Positions 1 to 5,907 of a DNA stretch of 6,874 nt are shown here, piece after piece. The DNA comes from Desulfobacterales bacterium. GTDB taxonomy: Bacteria > Desulfobacterota > Desulfobacteria > Desulfobacterales > 4be13. A program made the translations under genes and the position numbers. The stretch's first letter is position 1, and the number at the start of each line of letters is the position of its first letter. The notes under the pieces are model-generated. The model saw nothing but the letters and a program-made list of their open reading frames with translations, ran no database searches and had not been told where the DNA came from. The stretch covers positions 1-6,874 of the forward strand of contig JAOZLU010000384.1 in the NCBI GenBank assembly GCA_029934695.1, read 5' to 3'.

Positions 1-238
1 CATGGTGAATATCAGGGCAGAGAAAGCAAAGCGGAAATTATTGTCGAAGACGGCAAAGTTGTAAGAATAAATAAATATTGAGAAGGTAAAAGGGCGCAGA
101 CCTCTTGAAGCAGGCGAACTGAGAAATTTTGAAAATTTTGTTGCGCACAAAGCCGACGATATTGTGCAAAAGTGGATAGAGTACTTCGTTTTGCGTAAGA
201 AAATCAAATTTGAAAGAATTACAAGAAGGATAAAATAA
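1..238 (+). pseudogene. DUF4160-family small protein, 5' end outside window, frameshifted
   Basis: Two reading frames together spell one protein. Frame 1 (1-81) reads HGEYQGRESKAEIIVEDGK..., then stops at TGA 79-81. Frame 2 takes over at about 71 and reads VKGRRPLEAGELRNFENF through DDIVQKWIEYF to a TAA at 236-238. The HGEYQG start, the 'G-R-(R/K)-P-L' segment and the late 'W-x-E-Y-F' helix match what I know of DUF4160 proteins, which are about 85-110 residues long. That assignment is from memory. Removing one ATAA unit at 67-74 restores a single frame (VRINIEKVKGRR), so the break looks like a 4-bp tandem duplication. A sequencing error or a switchable repeat is also possible. The gene lies 2 bases ahead of a DUF2442 gene, the usual partner. 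Function is unknown; the pair has been likened to toxin-antitoxin modules. Confidence 0.72.
67..76 (+). repeat. ATAA tandem duplication causing the frameshift
   Basis: The sequence reads ATAA ATAA AT at 67-76. Deleting one ATAA joins the upstream frame (ending V-R-I-N) to the downstream frame (I-E-K-V-K-G-R-R) without any other change. This makes slipped-strand duplication the simplest explanation of the broken gene around it. Confidence 0.7.
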
Positions 239-240
239 TC

Positions 241-549
241 ATGCATGACAACAGACTTGCCGATGATGCAGTGACTGACATAACTGAGGCGGAGTATGTT
301 CCACCTTACAAGATACGTCTGTGGTTCAGCGATGATGTCGAACAATTAGTTGATTTTGAACAATTTTTGGGGAAATCGGATCACCCCGAAATCAGGAAGT
401 ATCTGAATACGGATTTGTTCAAAAATTTTTCCATCGCTCATGGCCGCCTGGACTGGAACGATTATGACCTGTGCTTTCCCGTTCAGGATTTATACGAGGG
501 GACAATAATAAAAACGCCGACTGTCTCATCCGCGTGGGCAGACGCTTAG
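241..549 (+). CDS. DUF2442-family small protein with an abnormal C-terminus
   Basis: A 102-residue protein of unknown biochemical function. Residues about 18-33 (AEYVPPYKIRLWFSDD) and the later segment RLDWNDYDLCF...DLYEG match the DUF2442 layout: an 'x-Y-x-I-x-L-x-F-D/S-D' strand, then a W-x-x-x-D-L segment followed by L-Y-E. DUF2442 genes commonly follow DUF4160 genes and the pair is often listed as antitoxin-like. The start is ATG 241, two bases after the broken upstream gene, with AGAAGGA at 224-230 as ribosome site about 10 bases away, so the two look co-transcribed. Family members normally end close to the LYEG motif. Here about 15 more residues (through TPTVSSAWADA) follow. They overlap, in another frame, the secreted-protein remnant, so the natural stop was probably lost at a junction near 505-520. 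The family call is fairly secure and the last residues are probably not native. Confidence 0.7.
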   Translation: MHDNRLADDAVTDITEAEYVPPYKIRLWFSDDVEQLVDFEQFLGKSDHPEIRKYLNTDLFKNFSIAHGRLDWNDYDLCFPVQDLYEGTIIKTPTVSSAWADA

Positions 550-1361
550 ACGCTTATTTTGCGGGCAGGAGGGCATGGCTTGACATTAACGGGATATGGG
601 ATGAGTATGCGATTGTTCTGCCGGACGATCCTCAGAGTGATGTTCCAGGTATTATTGTGAGTGCCAGACCTGACGATTCATATTGGAGTCATATCACTGT
701 GACGGTTTCTGGTGATCAGCCGGTTTCCGAACCCGGAGTGACCCTCTCCCAATTTTACAACTACTCTCACGATATTTCCATGACCTCCGGGGATGACCGT
801 CTCTGGACCGGAACTCGCCAGTGCAAATATGACCTGAGTGTCATCGAAGTTGCGGCGGCCTCCGAATCCGGCTCGAGCCGCTCAGTCAGCCCTTTTGAAA
901 TTTATTACAATTCAGAATCCCGTTACCAGTGTATGAACGGCGAACTTGAGATGGTGCTTTATCAGGGCGGAACCTTCATGGTCACCCAAAGCTCCGCCCC
1001 CGCTCCCCCGAACGGCGATCTGGTACAGGTGGGATACACTTGGGGGCTCGGATTTTCGGATCACATAGGCACGGACTTTGAGATAAGCCTTGACATAAAG
1101 CTTCACGATAAACAGCCTGAGGGTCTTGCCGTCATGCAGATGAATCTCTGGGGATGGGATTCGGAAAGCAGAATATGGGAACTTATCCCGGGTGGCGAAA
1201 ATAACGGTCTTGATTTTTTTGAGACACACGTCGGTTTCCCCGAACATAGCTCCTACGCCCTGTTTGCGCCCCCAAGCGACGACACAACCCCTCCGGACCC
1301 GGTAACCGACTTTCAGGCGGTTTGCGGAACATCGAACATCAAACATCGAACCTGTCTGTAA
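513..1361 (+). pseudogene. Fragment of a large secreted beta-rich protein, lacking its start and its C-terminal domains
   Basis: An open frame with no credible start. It extends upstream to a GTG at 471, but that lies inside the DUF2442 gene, without a ribosome site and without a signal peptide. From about 513 it reads like exported protein: rich in Asp, Ser, Gly, Tyr and Trp, beta-strand patterned, with few Lys. Near the end the segment MNLWGWDSESRIWELIPGG, about 25 further residues, then SSYALFAPP resembles the 'Y/L-x-W-D...W-x-x-L...S-x-Y-A-L-F' beta module common in bacterial surface proteins. It is followed by DDTTPPDPVTDFQAV, the classic linker and first strand of a fibronectin type III domain. 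The domain ends there: the last codons (GTSNIKHRTCL) come from a heptamer repeat at 1328-1351, then TAA. The piece is therefore probably a gene remnant truncated at both ends. I cannot name the parent protein. A short functional secreted protein is unlikely without a start region. Confidence 0.6.
1328..1351 (+). repeat. Degenerate heptamer repeat, three copies of AACATC(G/A)
   Basis: Copies at 1328-1334 (AACATCG), 1335-1341 (AACATCA) and 1342-1348 (AACATCG), then AAC. This is the complement-strand form of the TGATGTT unit that forms the long array after cheB. It replaces the expected continuation of the fibronectin type III domain in the surrounding frame and contributes its last residues. 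In this orientation the repeat itself has no stop codon in the reading frame used. Confidence 0.75.
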
Positions 1362-1389
1362 AAACAAGCCTCAAACAGGGAGCATAAGA

Positions 1390-3951
1390 ATGAAGTTTAA
1401 AATAACCATCAACAAAAAAATCAACATCCTTATCATTACGGGCTTACTGCTGCTTGGCGGATTGGCAATCGGCATGTCCACTTATTCTTTAAAGAAAACA
1501 GGCCGGGAGGAAATCAGATATTTTAAAACCGCCATGATGGCGGAAAAGAAAAAGACGCTGAGGGATTTGGTGCAGAACGCCTATACTATTATTGAAAGCA
1601 ATTATAAAGATGCTAATGATCTGGAAAAGCTGGCTGAATCGTATCAGGGAAATCTTAAAAATATTACTGATGTGGCTTACAGCGTCATTGAAGCAGCTTA
1701 TAAAATGGAAGGTCTGTCAGAGTCTCAGAAAAAGGAGATCGCCTTAGCTTCCGTAAGAAATATGCGATATAATGAAAACAGGGACTGCGTCCGGATCACA
1801 GACACAAAATCCCAGATGGTCATGCATCCCATGGAGCCTGCGTTGGATGGCAAAAATATGTCCGGTGTCAGAGACCCCGCGGGCAAGAAACCGTTTGCTG
1901 AGATGGTGGGGGTTTGCAGGTCAGATGGTGAAGGTGCTGTCGCTTATCTGGAAACCAGGGCCGGAGCGGACAAACCCATTCCCAAATTATCTTATGTGAA
2001 GCTTTTCAAACCTTGGGACTGGGTTGTCGGAGCGGATATTTACCTTGAAGTAGCGGAAGAGGTACTCAAAAAAAAGACCAGGGCCATTATCAACACATTG
2101 AGATACGGGGTCGAAAATAAAGACTATTTTTATATATTCAGCTCAGAAACCGGAAAAATGCTCCAGCACCCCAAAGCAGATATTATTGGAACAGATGTAA
2201 GCGACCCTGTTTATACGGACCCTTCCGGCAAGCGTATATTACAGGAGCAGCTGAAAATCGCCCAGAGCCAGGGAGAGGGCTTCTCCGAATACAAATGGCC
2301 CAGACTGGAAGAGGAGCAGCCCGTCTCCAAAATGACCTTTCTGAAAGTATTCAAAGAATGGAAATGGGTGGTTGCCACAGGCGTCTATATAGATGATATG
2401 GAAAGGGCCATCGCACTCAAGGAAAAAGATGTTGCTGATGAGGTTTTATCTCAGATCATTCAATTCAGTGTGCTGATCATTGCTGTTCTTATATGTTATA
2501 TAATCATCAGTTCTGTTTTTATATCAAAGCATATTGTCAGTCCCATCAGAAGTATCATTGACATGGTCAGGGACATCGCCAAGGGCGAAGGGGACCTTAC
2601 GAAACGAATTGTCACCAAGTCCGGAGGCGAGATTGAGGAACTCGCGAGCTGGTTTAACATTTTTATGGACAAACTCCAAAATATGATTGCACAGATCAGC
2701 GGGGAGGTCGGCAATGTAAACGCATCATCAGGCCAGTTGTCGCTGATTTCTGATGATATGGTTGCCAAGGCGGATCAGATGCTCGTTCGTTCGGACAATG
2801 CAGCGAGGGGCACTGAACAGACTTCGGCCCATATCAAAAGCATGGCTGTCGCGGCCGAACAGGTCAGCGCACAGGTCGCGTCGGTCGCTTCCGCGTCTGA
2901 AAAAATTTTTAAGAAAATGAAGGATATCGGGAGCGCGACCGAAAATGTCTCGGATAATGTGAATGTGGTTGCTGCGGCCATAGAGCAGATTTCAGGTTCG
3001 GTCAGTACTGTTGCGATTTCAATTGAGGAAATGTATGCGTCCCTGAACGAGGTGGCAAAAAATTCGGGAAGAGGTGCCCACGTTACCAGCGAGGCCGCTG
3101 AAAAAGCGGATCATACTTCCGGAATCGTGAATACGCTGGGGGAGGCTGCCAATGAGATCGGTGAGGTGGTGGATCTGATTAATGGCATAGCCTCGCAGAC
3201 CAACCTGTTGGCCCTTAACGCAACCATCGAGGCTGCTGGCGCGGGGGAAGCCGGCAAAGGGTTTGCGGTTGTGGCCAACGAGGTCAAGGAACTGGCCAGA
3301 CAGACGGGCAGAGCCACTGAGGTCATCCGGGAGAAGGTGAAAAGTATGCAGAAAAACACCGGGGCCGCTGTAAACGCCATTGAAGTTATCGTCAATGTTA
3401 TCGGAGAGATCAACACCATCATGGGAACCATTGCCTCGGCAGTGGAAGAGCAGACCGCATCCACCAACGAAATTTCCAAGAGCATCACCGAAACCGCATC
3501 CAGTGCCAACTCGGTCTCAGCAAATGTCCAGGAGGCTGCACAGCGGGCAGAGGAAACTTCGAATAATCTTCATGAAGCTGTCCAGTTGGGGCTGGAAGTT
3601 TCCAAAAAAATGGAAGAGGTGTCAATGGCGGCTGTCCTTATTGCCAGGGACGCGGCCGAAGCTTCCAGCGGAACCGACACCGTGTCTGAGAATGTTTCCG
3701 GTGTGAATGAAGCTGCCCGGATCACTTCTCAGGACGCGGCCCGGACCAGGGTGCAGGCTGAGGACCTTGCCAAACTCGCTGGAAAATTGCAGAAAATTGT
3801 GGAGCAGTTTAAAATTTCAGCAGAAACATGCTTGAAAAATGCCGCTGACAATGGTAGCTTCCAATCAGATACAGATAAAGGCAGGGCAGAGGCTGAAGAT
3901 ATCACCGACCTTGCCAGACAATTGGAAAAAATTATTCAGCAGATAAAATAA
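1390..3951 (+). CDS. Methyl-accepting chemotaxis protein with double Cache sensor
   Basis: An 853-residue inner-membrane chemoreceptor. ATG 1390 follows AGGGAG (1377-1382) by 7 bases. Membrane helix 1 is at about residues 13-35 and helix 2 at about 357-378, so about 320 residues lie outside the membrane. That region holds a helical stretch, then two Cache halves (about 120-222 and 238-337). Each ends in a matching 'W-x-W-V-V' strand (W209/W211 and W324/W326), fitting the dCache_2 / Cache_3-Cache_2 class, whose members often bind small organic acids; the ligand here is not predictable. A HAMP domain follows (about 380-434), then the signalling hairpin. Its conserved tip is at about 600-638 (ASQTNLLALNATIEAAGAGE, then KGFAVVANEVKELA), where CheA and CheW dock. 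ASAVEEQTAS (682-691) fits the CheR/CheB methylation consensus, with E686/E687 as likely sites. There is no C-terminal NWETF-type tether; the protein ends LARQLEKIIQQIK. It leads the cluster whose cheB and cheR genes would adjust its methylation. Confidence 0.95.
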   Translation: MKFKITINKKINILIITGLLLLGGLAIGMSTYSLKKTGREEIRYFKTAMMAEKKKTLRDLVQNAYTIIESNYKDANDLEKLAESYQGNLKNITDVAYSVIEAAYKMEGLSESQKKEIALASVRNMRYNENRDCVRITDTKSQMVMHPMEPALDGKNMSGVRDPAGKKPFAEMVGVCRSDGEGAVAYLETRAGADKPIPKLSYVKLFKPWDWVVGADIYLEVAEEVLKKKTRAIINTLRYGVENKDYFYIFSSETGKMLQHPKADIIGTDVSDPVYTDPSGKRILQEQLKIAQSQGEGFSEYKWPRLEEEQPVSKMTFLKVFKEWKWVVATGVYIDDMERAIALKEKDVADEVLSQIIQFSVLIIAVLICYIIISSVFISKHIVSPIRSIIDMVRDIAKGEGDLTKRIVTKSGGEIEELASWFNIFMDKLQNMIAQISGEVGNVNASSGQLSLISDDMVAKADQMLVRSDNAARGTEQTSAHIKSMAVAAEQVSAQVASVASASEKIFKKMKDIGSATENVSDNVNVVAAAIEQISGSVSTVAISIEEMYASLNEVAKNSGRGAHVTSEAAEKADHTSGIVNTLGEAANEIGEVVDLINGIASQTNLLALNATIEAAGAGEAGKGFAVVANEVKELARQTGRATEVIREKVKSMQKNTGAAVNAIEVIVNVIGEINTIMGTIASAVEEQTASTNEISKSITETASSANSVSANVQEAAQRAEETSNNLHEAVQLGLEVSKKMEEVSMAAVLIARDAAEASSGTDTVSENVSGVNEAARITSQDAARTRVQAEDLAKLAGKLQKIVEQFKISAETCLKNAADNGSFQSDTDKGRAEAEDITDLARQLEKIIQQIK

Positions 3952-3980
3952 TTATGAATTATGAATTACGATTTCATAAT
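3950..3980 (+). repeat. AATTATG-type heptamer repeat with small hairpin
   Basis: Starts inside the receptor stop codon (TAA 3949-3951) and reads with a period of 7: AATTATG, AATTATG, AATTACG, then ATTTCAT. ATTATGAA (3958-3965) and TTCATAAT (3973-3980) form a perfect 8-bp inverted repeat around a 7-base loop. Its first 18 bases match the start of the repeat after cheY at all but two positions. It is A/T-rich, without a clear T-run, so a terminator role is uncertain. The rest of the gap to 4060 shows only the cheY ribosome site; I see no convincing promoter. Confidence 0.65.
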
Positions 3981-4060
3981 AATCAATGCTTGCCAAATAT
4001 TTATCAGCACACAGTTGAGCCTTCAGTACCGCTGATAACTGCTATTAGGAGAAAGGTGTT

Positions 4061-4546
4061 ATGAAAATTCTTATTGTGGATGATCAGCCGACAGTAAGGA
4101 AAGCTTTGTCTTTGATTTTAAGAAGATTGGGTTTTACGGATCTGGTGGAAGCGGAAGATGGATATGAGGCATTGAGCCATCTCAGGAAAATTAAATTCAA
4201 CCTGATTATCTCAGATGTCCACATGCCTGCCCCGCTTCCCGGGGTGCCGGCAAAGTCCGGTATTGATCTGTTGGAGGCGGTGAGACTGGACAGCGATTTA
4301 AAAGGAATTCCTTTTTTGATTGTCAGCACCGATTCTGAAATGAAAACCGTTGTAAAAGCAATGCAAAGCGGGGTCAACGGATATATTATAAAGCCCTTTA
4401 CCGAAAAAGCGGTCAAAGAAAAGCTGGAGATGCTGAAGTTTAAAATCAGTGAACCAAAAGATTTGCCTGAACCCGCGCCCAAGCCTGAACCAGTTGCTCC
4501 GGCCGATAAAAGCGCAGATGATGATTTTCTCAGAACAACATTTTAG
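4061..4546 (+). CDS. cheY: CheY-like single-domain response regulator with Pro/Glu-rich tail
   Basis: A 161-residue soluble receiver protein; CheY proteins are usually 120-130. The phosphorylation site is complete: acidic pair D7/D8, phospho-acceptor D52, hydroxyl residue S89 (followed by T90), aromatic Y108 and K111 before P112. It would take phosphate from CheA and bind a flagellar, pilus or other output, or act as phosphate sink. Two oddities are visible. After M55-P56 the loop is about seven residues longer than normal (A57-K65, proline-rich) before S66-G67. This loop borders the active site. Residues about 130-161 form a tail rich in Pro, Glu, Lys and Asp, ending DDDFLRTTF. ATG 4061 is preceded by AGGAG (4047-4051). 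Lying directly between the receptor gene and cheB, it probably serves this pathway. No DNA-binding or enzymatic output domain is present. Confidence 0.88.
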   Translation: MKILIVDDQPTVRKALSLILRRLGFTDLVEAEDGYEALSHLRKIKFNLIISDVHMPAPLPGVPAKSGIDLLEAVRLDSDLKGIPFLIVSTDSEMKTVVKAMQSGVNGYIIKPFTEKAVKEKLEMLKFKISEPKDLPEPAPKPEPVAPADKSADDDFLRTTF

Positions 4547-4593
4547 AATTATGAATGGTGAATTATAAATTGTGAATTCACCATTCACAATTC
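4546..4593 (+). repeat. Palindromic heptamer-period repeat between cheY and cheB
   Basis: Begins at the last base of the cheY stop codon (TAG 4544-4546). Arms 4546-4564 and 4575-4593 pair at 18 of 19 positions (the exception is A4551 against C4588) around a 10-base loop. The sequence also has a period of 7: GAATTAT, GAATGGT, GAATTAT, AAATTGT, then the complement-like GAATTCA, CCATTCA, CAATTCA. It could act in RNA as an attenuator or a stabilising hairpin between the two genes. It lacks a following T-run, so it is not a standard terminator. It resembles small palindromic elements scattered through many environmental genomes. Confidence 0.75.
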
Positions 4594-4598
4594 ATCTT

Positions 4599-4602
4599 AG
4601 GA
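4599..4602 (+). promoter_or_regulatory. Ribosome binding site that decides the cheB start
   Basis: AGGA at 4599-4602 lies 11 bases before TTG 4614. The alternative upstream GTG at 4572 sits inside the palindromic repeat, has no ribosome site and would add repeat-encoded residues (NSPFTIHL). The ATG at 4606 is out of frame. TTG 4614 gives the residues NENLKILVVD, the normal spacing to a receiver domain. Confidence 0.6.
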
Positions 4603-4613
4603 TAAATGTCATA

Positions 4614-5780
4614 TTGAACGAAAATCTGAAAATACTGGTTGTGGACAGCGAAGAGGCCGCGCGTGGCCTTATCTCTGAAATCGCAGGGGACATTTCCGGT
4701 GCAGAGGTGATTGACACTGCTGCCAACGGCAGGATTGCCCTCGCAAAACTGCGGCGGTTTCCTGTGGATCTGATTCTGCTGGATCTGAAGATTCCGGAAA
4801 TGAGGGAGCTGGACACAATGAAAAGGATCAGAAGAGGCTACCGCGGCACAGATGTGATGATTGTAAGCGGGGTTGAGGGTTGTGTGGATGAAATTGTGGG
4901 TGCATTGGAACTGGGAGCCATTGATTTTATCCCAAAGCCGGCTGATGACAACGAAAACAGCATCCGGGAATTCCGGCTCCGGCTTATGACCATTATTGGC
5001 CTGCTCCGGTCCCGCCGGAATTTCCATAAGGCAAAGTGTCTTGGAAATCAGGAGGCATCCGGGGCCATCGGAGTGACATCCGGCCTCCGGGAAACGGTTG
5101 CAGCAAGACGTTTTGACAAAAAACACTCCCTGCCTGTTCCTAAACACGAAAAGCGGGATACCTGTCTTTCTGTGTTTCCCCCCAGAATTGAAGTCGTGGC
5201 CATTGCCGTATCCACCGGAGGCCCCAATGCCCTGGCCAGGGTTATTCCCCGATTACCCGGTAATCTGGGGGTGCCGATACTCATTGTCCAGCATATGCCA
5301 CCCTCGTTTACCACCTCTCTGGCTGGCAGCCTGAATGCAAAATCAGCCATTAAGGTCAAGGAAGCGACTGACGGTGAAGAGGTTCTGCCGAATATTGCAT
5401 ATATCGCCCCGGGCGGCAGGCATACGCTTGTCCGGGTGCGGAAAAACCCGGATATTATGCCTGTCCGAAGGTTTATCCGACTGAACAGCGATCCCCCTGA
5501 AAACAGCGTGCGTCCCTCGGCAGATGTGTTATTCCGATCTTTGACAGAAGCTTATGAGGGGAATATCCTGCCAGTTATTATGACTGGCATGGGAAACGAT
5601 GGGATGAAAGGAATCCTTGCTATGAAACGCAAAGGCTGTTATTGTCTGTCTCAGACTGCGGATACCTGTACGGTCTATGGGATGCCGCGCTCGGTTGATG
5701 AGGCGGCCCTTTCTGATGAAAAAGTGCCCCTTGAACGATTGGCAGACCGAATCATCAGTATCATACAGGGTGATGTTTGA
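4614..5780 (+). CDS. cheB: CheB, chemoreceptor glutamate methylesterase/deamidase
   Basis: A 388-residue cytoplasmic enzyme from TTG 4614. It removes methyl groups from receptor glutamates and deamidates glutamines; phosphorylation of its N-terminal receiver by CheA normally raises activity. The receiver (about 5-125) keeps D11, phospho-acceptor D57 and K108. It has S12 where a second acid is usual, and I-P-E-M-R-E-L where most have M-P-x-M-D-G, so phospho-control may be weakened or altered. A basic, variable linker (about 126-190) leads to the methylesterase domain with all three catalytic residues: S200 in STGG, H227 in QHMP and D329 in GMGND. RPSADVLF and YGMP are also conserved. The last residues, D-V-stop, are supplied by the first TGATGTT copies of the array that follows, so the original C-terminus may have been slightly different. 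Upstream is cheY (67-base gap with hairpin), downstream cheR. Confidence 0.95.
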   Translation: MNENLKILVVDSEEAARGLISEIAGDISGAEVIDTAANGRIALAKLRRFPVDLILLDLKIPEMRELDTMKRIRRGYRGTDVMIVSGVEGCVDEIVGALELGAIDFIPKPADDNENSIREFRLRLMTIIGLLRSRRNFHKAKCLGNQEASGAIGVTSGLRETVAARRFDKKHSLPVPKHEKRDTCLSVFPPRIEVVAIAVSTGGPNALARVIPRLPGNLGVPILIVQHMPPSFTTSLAGSLNAKSAIKVKEATDGEEVLPNIAYIAPGGRHTLVRVRKNPDIMPVRRFIRLNSDPPENSVRPSADVLFRSLTEAYEGNILPVIMTGMGNDGMKGILAMKRKGCYCLSQTADTCTVYGMPRSVDEAALSDEKVPLERLADRIISIIQGDV

Positions 5781-5847
5781 TGTTTGATGTTTGATGTTTG
5801 ATGTTTGATGTTTGATGTTTGATGTTTGATGTTTGATGTTTGATGTT
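5771..5847 (+). repeat. Eleven perfect tandem copies of TGATGTT
   Basis: Exactly 77 bases, 11 x 7, without a single substitution, running from the last codons of cheB (stop TGA 5778-5780) into the cheB-cheR gap. Since 7 is not a multiple of 3, each + strand frame meets a TGA within seven codons, so the array stops translation in every frame. The opposite strand is open and would read a repeating NIKHQTS. Perfect copies imply recent expansion or ongoing slippage. The remaining gap (5848-5907) carries only the cheR ribosome site. Confidence 0.97.
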
Positions 5848-5907
5848 CCAATAATGAATTGAACAGTGGCAACTGGCCATTATCCTTAATGAGACAGGAA
5901 AAAAATA

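Noticed and set aside
471..1361. Intact 296-residue gene starting at GTG 471
   Set aside because: The start lies inside the DUF2442 gene, there is no ribosome site or signal peptide, and both ends look truncated.
912..1367. Minus-strand open frame opposite the secreted-protein remnant
   Set aside because: No recognisable domain; the + strand frame has coherent secreted-protein features and this is its shadow.
1351..1382. CCTGT/ACAGG pairing that could mask the receptor ribosome site
   Set aside because: Only 5 base pairs with a 19-base loop; too weak to claim as regulation.
3981..4060. Promoter before cheY
   Set aside because: I found TTG-like -35 fragments but no convincing -10 box at proper spacing, and no sigma-54 type GG/GC pair.
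4572..4613. Upstream GTG start for cheB
   Set aside because: The added residues are encoded by the palindromic repeat, and no ribosome site precedes it. TTG 4614 has AGGA upstream.
5771..5847. CRISPR array
   Set aside because: The unit is 7 bases with no spacers; this is a simple tandem repeat.
5675..5872. Minus-strand open frame with repeated NIKHQTS residues
   Set aside because: It is produced by the TGATGTT array, which has no stop codon on that strand, plus the reverse of cheB. No ribosome site or family match.
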